Source: Bacillus pseudomycoides (GTDB lineage: Bacteria > Bacillota > Bacilli > Bacillales > Bacillaceae_G). From it: a DNA stretch of 64,000 nucleotides. Numbering within the stretch: the first letter of the stretch is position 1; each line of letters begins with the position of its first letter. The DNA is taken from positions 222,846 through 286,845 of the forward strand of contig NZ_NUQE01000018.1 of NCBI RefSeq assembly GCF_002582035.1, read 5' to 3'. Below are positions 53,314-64,000 of the stretch, piece after piece. The position numbers and the translations under genes are program-made. A model generated the notes under the pieces. That model made no database searches. It was not told the origin of the DNA and saw only the letters and a list, made by a program, of their open reading frames with translations.

Positions 53314-54345
53314 ATGCTTACGGAACGTCAGCTCTTAATTTTACAGACAATAATTGACGACTTTATCGGGTCTGCACAACCTGTCGGATCAAGAACATTA
53401 TCTAAGAAAGAAGAAATTACATTTAGTTCAGCGACAATTCGAAATGAAATGGCTGATTTAGAGGAACTCGGATTTATTGAAAAAACACATAGTTCTTCAG
53501 GGCGCGTTCCTTCTGAAAAAGGTTATCGCTTTTATGTAGATCATCTTCTTTCACCGCAGCATTTGCCAAGTGAGGATATTGTACAAATTAAAGACTTGTT
53601 TGCTGAAAGAGTTTTTGAAGCGGAAAAGCTTGCGCAGCAATCTGCACAAATTTTATCAGAACTCACAAATTATACGGCAATTGTTCTTGGACCGAAAGTG
53701 AGTGCGAATAAGCTAAAAAATGTACAAATTCTTCCGCTCGATCACAAAACAGCGGTCGCAATTATTGTAACTGATACAGGACATGTGCAAAGTAAAACCA
53801 TCACTGTTCCGGAATCTGTTGATTTGCAAGATTTAGAAAAGATGGTTAACATTTTGAATGACAAGTTATCAGGTGTACCGATGTCAGAACTGCACAATAA
53901 AATCTTTAAAGAAATTGTAATGGTTTTGCGTCAGTATGTTCATAATTATGATAGCGCCATGAAAATGTTAGACGGTACATTCCAATTTCCGTTATCTGAA
54001 AAAATATATTTTGGTGGGAAAGCAAATATGCTTGCTCAGCCAGAATTCCATGACATTCAGAAGGTCCGATCATTATTCACTATGATTGAAAACGAAGATG
54101 CGTTTTATGACATCTTGCAGAGCAAACAAATTGGTATTCAAGTGAAAATTGGACGTGAAAATTCTTCTGCTGCCATGGAGGATTGTAGCTTAATTTCTGC
54201 GACATACTCGATTGGGGATGAGCAGCTTGGAACAATTGCGATTTTAGGACCGACGAGAATGCAATACTCTCGTGTTATTAGTTTGTTGCAATTGTTTACA
54301 AAACAATTTACAGATGGAATGAACGGTTTATATAAACCGAAATAA
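53314..54345 (+). CDS. hrcA: Heat-inducible repressor HrcA
   Basis: 343 residues from ATG 53314. Winged-helix N-terminus ([38 protein letters not shown]) and a GAF-like core. Binds CIRCE and represses this operon; GroE keeps it active. The operator is directly upstream. Confidence 0.97.
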   Translation: MLTERQLLILQTIIDDFIGSAQPVGSRTLSKKEEITFSSATIRNEMADLEELGFIEKTHSSSGRVPSEKGYRFYVDHLLSPQHLPSEDIVQIKDLFAERVFEAEKLAQQSAQILSELTNYTAIVLGPKVSANKLKNVQILPLDHKTAVAIIVTDTGHVQSKTITVPESVDLQDLEKMVNILNDKLSGVPMSELHNKIFKEIVMVLRQYVHNYDSAMKMLDGTFQFPLSEKIYFGGKANMLAQPEFHDIQKVRSLFTMIENEDAFYDILQSKQIGIQVKIGRENSSAAMEDCSLISATYSIGDEQLGTIAILGPTRMQYSRVISLLQLFTKQFTDGMNGLYKPK

Positions 54346-54468
54346 TAGAAAACTTTCATTTGTGGCGGGGGGTATCTCCGCTGCTGATGAGTAGTTGGAT
54401 AAAAGAAATGAGATTGCTGGATTAATGTAGTATTGTGTTAATCTTGCCTTTTTAAGGAGGTGAAAGTT

Positions 54469-56900
<2,432 letters not shown>

Positions 56901-56919
56901 TAAAATAAGTAAGATGACA

Positions 56920-56957
56920 AAAAGTCAAAGTCAAGCGTGCCTTGGCTTTGGCTTTTT
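56920..56957 (+). terminator. Partial terminator after dnaK
   Basis: AAGTCAAAGTCAAG pairs with CTTGGCTTTGGCTT (several G-T pairs) and is followed by TTTT. Probably lowers expression of dnaJ relative to dnaK. Confidence 0.7.
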
Positions 56958-57115
56958 TCGCGAGTGAAGAAAAGACTGGGTGTACACAGAGTCTTTTGTG
57001 TGAGAGTCCAATGTTTTTCTTTTTGCATACTGTAAGTGAGGAAACAGTGTTGCAAAGCACTTTCTTTCGATGTTAAAATTACGTTTATGTGAAAGGAATC
57101 GGGGGTTACAAACTT

Positions 57116-58228
57116 ATGAGTAAACGAGATTACTATGAGGTGCTTGGCGTTAGCAAGAGTGCTTCAAAAGACGAGATTAAAAAAGCATACCGTCGTTTGG
57201 CGAAAAAGTATCATCCAGATGTAAGTACAGAAGAAAATGCAATTGAAAAATTTAAAGAAGTGCAAGAAGCATATGAAGTATTAAGTGATGATTCAAAACG
57301 TGCACAGTACGACCAATTTGGTCATGCTGATCCAAATCAAGGCTTTGGTGGTTTTGGTGGTGGCGACTTCGGTGGTGGATTCGGTTTTGAAGACATCTTC
57401 AGTTCATTCTTTGGTGGTGGAGGCGGTAGACGCCGTGATCCAAATGCGCCGCGTCAAGGGGCAGATCTTCAATATCAAGTGAATTTAAATTTTGAAGAGT
57501 CAATTTCTGGTAAGGAAATGGATATTGAAATTCCAATTGAAGATCCTTGTGATACATGTAACGGTAGCGGAGCAAAACCGGGAACTTCGAAAGAAACATG
57601 TAAACATTGTTCTGGAACAGGGCAAGTTAGCGTGGAGCAAAACACACCATTTGGTCGTATTGTGAATCGTCAAGCTTGTAGACAATGTTCTGGAACAGGC
57701 CAAATAATTAAAGATAAATGTATAACATGTCATGGATCTGGAAAAGTGCGTAAACGCAAAAAAATTAATGTTAAAATTCCAGCAGGTATTGATAACGGTC
57801 AACAAATTCGCGTGACCGGTAAAGGAGAAGCTGGTATAAACGGCGGACCAGCTGGTGACTTATATGTAGTAGTTCATGTGAAAGAGCATGAATTCTTCCA
57901 TCGTGAAGGTGATGATATTATTTGCGAAATGCCATTAACATTTGCGCAAGTAGCACTTGGAGATGAAGTCGAAGTTCCGACTGTGCATGGAAAAATAAAA
58001 TTAAAAATTCCAGCAGGAACACAAACAGGAACAGAATTCCGTTTAAAAGGAAAAGGTGCTCCGAACGTACGCGGATATGGGCAGGGTGATCAATATGTTG
58101 TTGTTCGTGTTGTTATACCGACAAAATTAACATCGCATCAAAAAGAATTGCTAAGAGAATTTGCAGGTCAAGAAGACCATGATAATAGCCTGTTTAAAAA
58201 GCTTAAACGAGCTTTTAAAGGGGAATAA
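57116..58228 (+). CDS. dnaJ: Co-chaperone DnaJ
   Basis: 370 residues from ATG 57116. J domain with HPD (YHPDVS), Gly/Phe region, four zinc repeats ([32 protein letters not shown]), and C-terminal substrate domains. Stimulates DnaK ATPase. Longer in-frame start 57089 lacks support. Confidence 0.98.
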   Translation: MSKRDYYEVLGVSKSASKDEIKKAYRRLAKKYHPDVSTEENAIEKFKEVQEAYEVLSDDSKRAQYDQFGHADPNQGFGGFGGGDFGGGFGFEDIFSSFFGGGGGRRRDPNAPRQGADLQYQVNLNFEESISGKEMDIEIPIEDPCDTCNGSGAKPGTSKETCKHCSGTGQVSVEQNTPFGRIVNRQACRQCSGTGQIIKDKCITCHGSGKVRKRKKINVKIPAGIDNGQQIRVTGKGEAGINGGPAGDLYVVVHVKEHEFFHREGDDIICEMPLTFAQVALGDEVEVPTVHGKIKLKIPAGTQTGTEFRLKGKGAPNVRGYGQGDQYVVVRVVIPTKLTSHQKELLREFAGQEDHDNSLFKKLKRAFKGE

Positions 58229-58256
58229 TGGAAATAAAAGATGGAGTTGGTAAATT

Positions 58257-59195
58257 GTGAAATGGTCAGAAATTAGTATTCATACAACAGAGGAAGCGGT
58301 AGAAGCAATCTCGCATATTTTACACGAGGCAGGAGCAAGCGGTGTTGCGATTGAAGATCCTGCTGAATTAACGAAAGAGCGTGAACAACAATTTGGTGAG
58401 ATTTATGCGTTAAATCCAGCTGAATATCCAACTGAAGGTGTACTTGTAAAAGCGTATTTCCCAAAGACTGATGCTTTACAAGAAACAGTTGCAAGTGTAA
58501 AAGTATCCATTGACTTGTTGCCTTCTTATGGAATTGAGATTGGAGCAGCGACGGTATCTGTTAATGAAGTAGATGAAGAGGATTGGGCTACTGCTTGGAA
58601 AAAGTATTACCATCCAGTGAAAATTTCTGATACATTTACAATTGTGCCAACATGGGAAGAGTATACACCTTCTTCGCCAGAAGAAAAAATTATTGAGTTA
58701 GACCCAGGGATGGCATTTGGTACAGGAACACATCCAACAACAACGATGTGTATTCGTGCTTTAGAAAAAACAGTACAACCTGGTGATACTGTTATTGACG
58801 TTGGAACAGGATCTGGCGTATTAAGTATTGCTGCTGCTAAATTAGGGGCCGCTTCTATTCAAGCATACGATTTAGACCCAGTAGCAGTAGAAAGCGCTGA
58901 GATGAATGTGCGATTAAATCGTACAGAGAATGTTGTAACTGTTGGACAAAACAGTTTACTAGAGGGCATTGAAGGCCCTGTTGATTTAATTGTTGCAAAT
59001 TTACTAGCGGAAATTATTTTATTATTCCCAGAAGATGCAGCAAAAGTTGTGAAGCAAGGTGGATTATTCATTACATCTGGTATTATTGCTGCGAAAGAAA
59101 AAATTGTAACAGAAGCGTTAGTAAAAGCAGGTTTTACAGTAGAAGAAGTGTTAACGATGGAAGATTGGGTAGCAATTATTGCACGTAAAGGATAA
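58257..59195 (+). CDS. prmA: Ribosomal protein L11 methyltransferase
   Basis: 312 residues from GTG 58257. N-terminal L11-binding domain ([17 protein letters not shown]), then SAM motif [19 protein letters not shown] and GTGTHPTT. Trimethylates L11. Part of the dnaJ-prmA-rsmE-mtaB run. Confidence 0.97.
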   Translation: MKWSEISIHTTEEAVEAISHILHEAGASGVAIEDPAELTKEREQQFGEIYALNPAEYPTEGVLVKAYFPKTDALQETVASVKVSIDLLPSYGIEIGAATVSVNEVDEEDWATAWKKYYHPVKISDTFTIVPTWEEYTPSSPEEKIIELDPGMAFGTGTHPTTTMCIRALEKTVQPGDTVIDVGTGSGVLSIAAAKLGAASIQAYDLDPVAVESAEMNVRLNRTENVVTVGQNSLLEGIEGPVDLIVANLLAEIILLFPEDAAKVVKQGGLFITSGIIAAKEKIVTEALVKAGFTVEEVLTMEDWVAIIARKG

Positions 59196-59221
59196 GATAG
59201 AATTTTCCTTGTTCAAGTGTA

Positions 59222-59352
59222 CAGTGCCCGTTTGTACGGGAGAATGTAAGTGGAAAGTCTCTCGCTGAAAGTAGTGAGGGACTTACCGTTTGTTTAGTCT
59301 AAATCATACTGTTTGGCTCTTTTCGTAAGCATTCGTTTACGAAAAGAGCTAA
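59222..59352. other. Two hairpins between prmA and rsmE
   Basis: AAGTCTCTC...GAGGGACTT (about 59256-59285) and a perfect 13-bp GCTCTTTTCGTAA/TTTACGAAAAGAGC (about 59317-59348). No T-run after either. They may be repeat remnants or processing sites. Confidence 0.5.
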
Positions 59353-59368
59353 ACTTTACTAAGGTGAT

Positions 59369-60121
59369 ATGATGCAGCGTTATTTTGTAGAAGAGCAAAA
59401 CATAAATGAAACAACAATTCGTATTGTAGGAGATGATGTGCATCACATCGGAAGAGTGATGCGTATGACGCCTGGTGATCACATTTATTGTTGTACAAAT
59501 GGAAAAACAGCAATTTGTACAATTGCTGAAATTACCAATGAATTTATAAATACAACTATTGTAGAATGGGTAGAGATGTCAAGTGAACTACCTGTATTTG
59601 TGACAATTGCTAGCGGACTGCCTAAAGGAGATAAGCTTGAGTTGATTTTACAAAAAGGAACTGAGCTTGGAGCAGCCGCCTTTTTACCGTTTCAAGCATC
59701 TCGATCTATTGTAAAATGGGATGCGAAAAAAGCAGGTAAAAAAGTAGAGCGTTTCAATAAAATTGTAAAAGAGGCAGCTGAACAGTCTCATCGCAGTGAA
59801 ATTCCGACTGTGTATGCACCTGTTTCTTTTAAAGAGCTTCTCGCGATGAGTAAAGACTATGATAGCTGCCTTGTTGCGTATGAAGAAGAAGCAAAGCAAG
59901 GTGAAAAAACAAATTTTGCTAAGGCCTTAACAAAGTTGGAGCCAGGACAAAAGGTGCTCATTGTATTTGGCCCAGAAGGTGGTTTAACAGAAGAGGAAGT
60001 ATCTTCTCTTTCTGAGCATGCTTTTGTACCTTGTAGTTTAGGGCCAAGAATATTGCGGACAGAAACGGCGCCTTTATATGCGCTAAGTGCCGCATCTTAT
60101 CATTTTGAATTAATGGGGTGA
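59369..60121 (+). CDS. rsmE: 16S rRNA (uracil1498-N3)-methyltransferase
   Basis: 249-250 residues; ATG 59369 or 59372. SPOUT-class enzyme: DDVHHIGRVMRM PUA-like N-terminus, QKGTELGAAAFLPF and the C-terminal knot GPEGGLTEEEV with LGPRILRTETA. Methylates U1498 in the 30S decoding region. Confidence 0.96.
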   Translation: MMQRYFVEEQNINETTIRIVGDDVHHIGRVMRMTPGDHIYCCTNGKTAICTIAEITNEFINTTIVEWVEMSSELPVFVTIASGLPKGDKLELILQKGTELGAAAFLPFQASRSIVKWDAKKAGKKVERFNKIVKEAAEQSHRSEIPTVYAPVSFKELLAMSKDYDSCLVAYEEEAKQGEKTNFAKALTKLEPGQKVLIVFGPEGGLTEEEVSSLSEHAFVPCSLGPRILRTETAPLYALSAASYHFELMG

Positions 60122-60127
60122 ATATAT

Positions 60128-61480
60128 ATGGCAACTGTTGCGTTTCATACGTTAGGTTGTAAAGTAAACCACTACGAGACAGAAGCAATTTGGCAACTGT
60201 TTAAACAAGGTGGTTATGAACGAACTGAATTTGAAAAAACAGCTGATGTATATGTGATTAATACATGTACTGTAACGAATACAGGGGATAAAAAAAGTCG
60301 TCAAGTCATTCGTCGTGCCGTTCGTCAAAATCCTGATGCGGTAATTTGTGTAACGGGATGTTATGCACAAACATCTCCAGCAGAAATTATGGCAATTCCA
60401 GGTGTGGATATTGTTGTCGGAACGCAAGACCGTGAGAAAATGCTTGGCTATATTGAAGAATATCGCAATGAACGTCAGCCAATTAATGCTGTACGTAACA
60501 TTATGAAAACACGTGTATATGAAGAATTAGACGTACCGTATTTTACAGATCGTACACGTGCATCTTTGAAAATTCAAGAAGGATGTAACAACTTCTGTAC
60601 GTTCTGTATCATTCCATGGGCTCGTGGTTTAATGCGTTCTCGTGATGGGAAAGAAGTTATTCGTCAAGCGCAGCAATTGGTAGATGCTGGTTATAGGGAA
60701 ATCGTCTTAACAGGTATTCACACAGGTGGATACGGTGAAGATATGAAAGATTATAATTTGGCAGGATTACTTCGCGATATGGAAGCGCAAGTAACAGGTT
60801 TAAAACGTCTGCGCATTTCTTCCATTGAAGCAAGTCAAATTACTGATGAAGTGATTGAAGTACTGCGCGACTCTAAAGTTGTTGTACGTCATTTACACAT
60901 TCCGCTTCAATCTGGATCTAATACAGTGTTGAAGCGTATGCGTCGTAAATATACAATGGAATTTTTCCAGGAGCGTTTAGACCGCTTAAAAGAAGCGTTG
61001 CCAGGATTAGCAGTTACATCTGATGTTATCGTAGGTTTCCCTGGTGAAACAGAAGAAGAATTTATGGAAACGTTCAATTTTATTAAAAATAATCGTTTCT
61101 CTGAACTTCATGTATTCCCGTATTCTAAACGTACAGGAACACCAGCGGCACGTATGGATGATCAAGTACCAGAAGAAACTAAGAACGAACGTGTACATCG
61201 TTTGATTGCATTATCTGATCAATTAGCGAAAGAGTATGCATCTCAGTTTGAGGGCGAAGTTCTTGAAATTATTCCAGAAGAACCATTTAAAGAAGCTGAT
61301 CGTGAAGGATTATATGTAGGCTATACAGATAATTACTTAAAAGTTGTCTTTGAAGGATCTGAAGAATTAATCGGTAAATTGATTAAGGTGAAAATCACGA
61401 AAGCTGGTTACCCTTATAATGAAGCACAATTTGTTCGTGTGTTAGAAGATGTATCCCCGAAAGAATCAGCAAGCGCATAA
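60128..61480 (+). CDS. mtaB: tRNA ms2t6A methylthiotransferase
   Basis: 450 residues from ATG 60128. UPF0004 domain cysteines (LGCKVN, NTCTV, TGCYAQ), radical SAM cluster CNNFCTFC, and C-terminal TRAM domain. Adds the methylthio group to t6A37 of tRNAs reading ANN codons. Ends at a strong terminator. Confidence 0.96.
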   Translation: MATVAFHTLGCKVNHYETEAIWQLFKQGGYERTEFEKTADVYVINTCTVTNTGDKKSRQVIRRAVRQNPDAVICVTGCYAQTSPAEIMAIPGVDIVVGTQDREKMLGYIEEYRNERQPINAVRNIMKTRVYEELDVPYFTDRTRASLKIQEGCNNFCTFCIIPWARGLMRSRDGKEVIRQAQQLVDAGYREIVLTGIHTGGYGEDMKDYNLAGLLRDMEAQVTGLKRLRISSIEASQITDEVIEVLRDSKVVVRHLHIPLQSGSNTVLKRMRRKYTMEFFQERLDRLKEALPGLAVTSDVIVGFPGETEEEFMETFNFIKNNRFSELHVFPYSKRTGTPAARMDDQVPEETKNERVHRLIALSDQLAKEYASQFEGEVLEIIPEEPFKEADREGLYVGYTDNYLKVVFEGSEELIGKLIKVKITKAGYPYNEAQFVRVLEDVSPKESASA

Positions 61481-61483
61481 CCG

Positions 61484-61524
61484 AAAAGCATGCAAACAGT
61501 TTTGTTTGCATGCTTTTTTATTTG
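61484..61524 (+). terminator. mtaB terminator
   Basis: AAAGCATGCAAAC...GTTTGCATGCTTTTTT, a nearly perfect long stem. Confidence 0.88.
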
Positions 61525-61562
61525 ATGGAGAAGTTAAAATATGAAAACGCTATATTTTATGA

Positions 61563-61594
61563 TATAATGCTGAAGATTAAGGTTGTCAGACAAC
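61563..61594 (+). promoter_or_regulatory. deoC -10 box and palindromic operator
   Basis: TATAAT at 61563-61568; -35 is poor. GTTGTC-A-GACAAC (61582-61594) lies just downstream of the predicted start of transcription and fits the TNGTNNNACNA pattern of FadR-type GntR repressors. Confidence 0.45.
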
Positions 61595-61645
61595 TAACAA
61601 GTAATAAAATCGCTGAGTATAAGTTGAGAAAGGGGCAATTTTTAA

Positions 61646-62311
61646 ATGAACTATGCAAAATTAATTGATCATACGTTATTAAAACCCGATGCAAAAAAAG
61701 AGGCAATCGTTACTCTATGCGAAGAGGCGAAACAACATGATTTTGCTTCTGTATGTGTAAATCCAACATGGGTTGAAACAGCAGCAGAAATTTTAAAAGG
61801 GACAGACGTAAAAGTTTGTACGGTAATTGGATTCCCTCTTGGAGCAAACACACCAGAAACGAAAGCATTTGAAACAAAAGATGCGATTGCAAAAGGTGCA
61901 ACAGAAGTTGACATGGTGATTAATATCGGTGCATTAAAAGATAAAAACGACGAGCTAGTAGAGCGTGATGTTCGCGCTGTTGTCGAAGCTGCAAAAGGAA
62001 AGGCACTTGTAAAAATAATTATTGAAACATGTCTATTAACAGAAGAAGAAAAAGTTCGTGCCTGTGAATTATCTGTAAAAGCAGGCGTTGATTTTGTAAA
62101 AACATCAACAGGATTTTCAACAGGCGGTGCAACAGTAGAAGATGTTGCATTAATGAGAAAAACAGTAGGATCAGATATCGGTGTAAAAGCATCAGGCGGT
62201 GTTCGTGACGAAAAAGGTATGGACGCAATGGTAGAAGCAGGTGCAACGCGTATCGGTACAAGCTCTGGTGTAGCGCTAGTAAGCGGAAAAACAGCAACAA
62301 CTGATTATTAA
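61646..62311 (+). CDS. deoC: Deoxyribose-phosphate aldolase
   Basis: 221 residues from ATG 61646 after AGAAAGGGGC. Splits deoxyribose-5-phosphate into glyceraldehyde-3-phosphate and acetaldehyde. Schiff-base lysine in VKASGGVR, with [14 protein letters not shown] and [10 protein letters not shown]. Normal length. Stands alone, without the nucleoside genes that follow it in B. subtilis. Confidence 0.97.
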   Translation: MNYAKLIDHTLLKPDAKKEAIVTLCEEAKQHDFASVCVNPTWVETAAEILKGTDVKVCTVIGFPLGANTPETKAFETKDAIAKGATEVDMVINIGALKDKNDELVERDVRAVVEAAKGKALVKIIIETCLLTEEEKVRACELSVKAGVDFVKTSTGFSTGGATVEDVALMRKTVGSDIGVKASGGVRDEKGMDAMVEAGATRIGTSSGVALVSGKTATTDY

Positions 62312-62316
62312 TTTAA

Positions 62317-62475
62317 AAGCGGAGGCGGCTCGTTTAGAACATGAGGGCGTTGGAAGTCTTGACGCAGAGGCGATTTTTGCCTCGTAGGAAAGAATGAAAC
62401 GACCGAATGTTCTAGCCGCTGCAGCTGGATAAAATAAAAGCGGAGCCGACTGTTCAGTCCCGTTGGCTAAAGTTC
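62317..62475. repeat. GC-rich structured repeat
   Basis: AAAAGCGGAGGCGGCTCG...AGAACAT pairs with ATGTTCTAGCCGC; an internal GAGGCGATTTTTGCCTC hairpin is strong. A second copy of the 5' end, AAAAGCGGAGCCGACTG, begins near 62436. Looks like one of the B. cereus group bcr-type repeats, different from bcr1. No ORF. Confidence 0.55.
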
Positions 62476-62587
62476 TTTAACACGAGCGTCTAGAATACTG
62501 TACCCAGATAATAAAAAATAGAAGCGAACATTTTGGTAGAATAATGTCACATTGATATAGAATTTTATCTCGAAATTGCACGTACTA

Positions 62588-62620
62588 TGAAAAAAGAAGA
62601 ACAATCGCTCTTCTTTTCTT
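62588..62620. terminator. Terminator-like hairpin
   Basis: AAAAGAAGA...TCTTCTTTTC with A- and T-runs on either side; could act in both directions. Confidence 0.5.
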
Positions 62621-62631
62621 TTATCAGATAG

Positions 62632-62661
62632 TTGACCTAAAAGTATAAAATGTATTATAAT
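62632..62661 (+). promoter_or_regulatory. SigA promoter of rpsU
   Basis: TTGACC (62632-62637), 18 bases, TATAAT (62656-62661). Confidence 0.65.
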
Positions 62662-62744
62662 CGTAAAAGACATGCTGAGAAAGTGTTTCTTTTTGCATGC
62701 TGAAATTAGGATGTAAGTGGATGTTTCGGAGGGAGGGAAAGAGA

Positions 62745-62918
62745 ATGTCAAAAACAGTCGTTCGTAAAAACGAGTCTTTGGAGGATGCACTTCGCCGTTT
62801 TAAAAGATCAACTTCTAAAGCTGGTACGCTTGCTGAAGCAAGAAAGCGCGAGTTCTATGAAAAGCCAAGCGTAAAACGCAAGAAGAAATCTGAAGCGGCA
62901 AGAAAACGCAAATTCTAA
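62745..62918 (+). CDS. rpsU: 30S ribosomal protein S21
   Basis: 57 residues from ATG 62745 after [30 protein letters not shown] is diagnostic; the tail is Lys/Arg-rich. Helps mRNA selection at initiation. The frame is open further left but those starts lack a ribosome site. Confidence 0.98.
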   Translation: MSKTVVRKNESLEDALRRFKRSTSKAGTLAEARKREFYEKPSVKRKKKSEAARKRKF

Positions 62919-62933
62919 GAGAGGGTGTAATTT

Positions 62934-63377
62934 ATGAGTCTTCTCAGTCGTTTAAACGATGATATGAAACAAGCGATGAAGAATAGAGAAAAAGAAAAAT
63001 TAACCGTTATTCGTATGGTTAAGGCTGCTTTACAAAATGAAGAAATTAAACTGCAGCACTCTCTTCTAGAAGATGAGGAATTAACAGTTTTAACTCGTGA
63101 AGTAAAACAGTATAAAGACTCCCTCCTTGAATTTGAAAAAGCGGGTCGTGAAGACCTTGTTGATAAACTGAAAAGCGAAATTCAGATTTTAGAAACATAT
63201 TTGCCAGAGCAATTAACAGAAGAAGAATTGGCTGCTGTTATTCAGCAAACTATTTCTGAAGTTGGTGCAGCTTCTAAAGCTGATATGGGCAAAGTGATGA
63301 GTGCTGTTATGCCGAAAGTAAAAGGTAAAGCAGATGGCTCACAAGTGAATAGGCTTGTTTCACAACTATTAGCATAA
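62934..63377 (+). CDS. yqeY: YqeY / GatB-tail family protein
   Basis: 147 residues from ATG 62934 after GAGAGGGTG. All-helical; similar to the C-terminal tRNA-binding tail of GatB ([38 protein letters not shown]). Exact role unknown. Co-transcribed with rpsU. Confidence 0.95.
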   Translation: MSLLSRLNDDMKQAMKNREKEKLTVIRMVKAALQNEEIKLQHSLLEDEELTVLTREVKQYKDSLLEFEKAGREDLVDKLKSEIQILETYLPEQLTEEELAAVIQQTISEVGAASKADMGKVMSAVMPKVKGKADGSQVNRLVSQLLA

Positions 63378-63410
63378 AAAAGCGTCTCATTTATAATGAG
63401 ACGCTTTTTT
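63377..63410 (+). terminator. rpsU-yqeY terminator
   Basis: AAAAAGCGTCTCAT/ATGAGACGCTTTTTT hairpin. Confidence 0.9.
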
Positions 63411-63482
63411 ATGTTTTTTTCAATTTGGACGTGATATTACAAGCTTTTTTTTCATACATATGGGATGAGAGGGGGGTCTTCG

Positions 63483-63776
63483 ATGAGAAAGTTGCAGCAA
63501 ATGAAAAATTGGATTACTAAGCAGATAGACCTACCTGCGGATGTATTCATGGATCTGCCGAGAATTACCCTTGTCGGGCAGGTGCATATTTATATAGAAA
63601 ATCATCGTGGATTATTAGTATTTAGTGATAAAGAGGTACGGCTTTTGTTAAAGCAAGGACAATTATTAATAAAAGGGGACTCTTTTGTTATTAAAACGAT
63701 TCTTCCAGAAGAGCTTTTACTTGAGGGAACTATTGAGCAAGTCTTGTTTTTAGAAGAAGAAAAGAAAGATAGATAA
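63483..63776 (+). CDS. yqfC: Sporulation protein YqfC
   Basis: 97 residues from ATG 63483, chosen over 63465 because GAGAGGGGGG is then well spaced. MRKLQQMKNWITKQIDLPAD and LPRITLVGQVHIYIENHRGL match the YabP/YqfC family, made in the mother cell under SigE. Precedes yqfD as usual. Confidence 0.93.
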   Translation: MRKLQQMKNWITKQIDLPADVFMDLPRITLVGQVHIYIENHRGLLVFSDKEVRLLLKQGQLLIKGDSFVIKTILPEELLLEGTIEQVLFLEEEKKDR

Positions 63777-63786
63777 AGTGGAAATT

Positions 63787-63903
63787 CCATTCGTGAGACG
63801 CTTTTCCTCACGAATGGTGAGTTGAACCAATCGGGCTCAAACAGTCGATTAGTATTCGCCTCTTAGTCTTACTGCTACAACCGATTGTTTGAGCGGGGCA
63901 AGG
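63787..63903. repeat. bcr1-like repeat between yqfC and yqfD
   Basis: CCATTCGTGAG/CTCACGAATGG (perfect 11-bp stem), GTTGAACCAATCGGGCTC, and GCTCAAACAGTCG paired with CGATTGTTTGAGC. It separates two genes normally in one operon. Confidence 0.65.
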
Positions 63904-63968
63904 TGATAGGAAAGGTGCAGGTCTTTATGGAGACTGCGCCTTTTTCAGAAAGCAGATGGGGGCGACCT

Positions 63969-64000
63969 ATGAAAAATCAGTGGTTTACAAGATGGATTGG
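63969..64000 (+). CDS. yqfD: Start of yqfD (sporulation protein), cut by window end
   Basis: ATG 63969 after GATGGGGGCG; only MKNQWFTRWIG is visible. This fits the N-terminus of YqfD, a membrane protein of the mother cell, and the gene order yqfC-yqfD. Confidence 0.75.
   Translation, partial: MKNQWFTRWI

Overview
The window is chromosomal DNA from a low-GC, endospore-forming member of the Bacillus cereus group. Three things point there. The gene order from psd to yqfD follows the Bacillus yqe/comE/hrcA/dnaK/yqf region. Sporulation genes are present (sigK 3' part, sda, gpr, yqxA, yqfC, yqfD). Intergenic spaces carry many bcr1-like palindromic repeats with the CCCGATTGGTTCAACTAA signature.

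Bases 1 to about 33,700 are the right-hand part of a siphovirus-type prophage, all but one gene on the + strand. It runs from replication (DnaD-like initiator, DnaB helicase), through a run of very small early or middle genes, YopX, ArpU and a catalytic-domain-only tyrosine recombinase, to a cargo patch with a zinc-peptidase-like gene and a structured non-coding stretch. HNH, a possible cos region, terminases, an HK97-type head module, connectors, a tail module (chaperone with -1 frameshift, 1502-aa tape measure, Dit, beta-helix spike, tail spike), holin and GH25 endolysin follow. The right end holds tiny membrane peptides, an HTH protein and a LexA-like DNA-binding domain on the - strand.

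The prophage ends inside a gene. Position 33,699 onward is the C-terminal half of the mother-cell sigma factor SigK, joined to phage DNA at the AATGA core (33,705-33,709) that, as I recall it, is the core used by the B. subtilis skin element. This is therefore a skin-type prophage splitting sigK. The left junction, the N-terminal half of sigK and the true recombinase lie outside the window.

From 34,218 to the end the DNA is ordinary core genome: psd, sda (- strand, with DnaA boxes upstream), yqeG-yqeH-aroE-yhbY-nadD-yqeK-rsfS-yqeM, comER (-), comEA-comEB-comEC, yqzM (-), holA, rpsT (-), gpr-yqxA, lepA, a decayed HxlR regulator, hemW, the CIRCE-controlled hrcA-grpE-dnaK-dnaJ operon with prmA-rsmE-mtaB, deoC, rpsU-yqeY, yqfC and the start of yqfD. 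No tRNA, rRNA, transposase or CRISPR array was seen.

Points most worth a second look: the sigK junction; a CCC-TGA +1 frameshift candidate at the end of the capsid gene; an apparent 5' frameshift in the portal gene; a structured RNA candidate near 9.3-9.66 kb; and the regulatory palindromes at the prophage right end.
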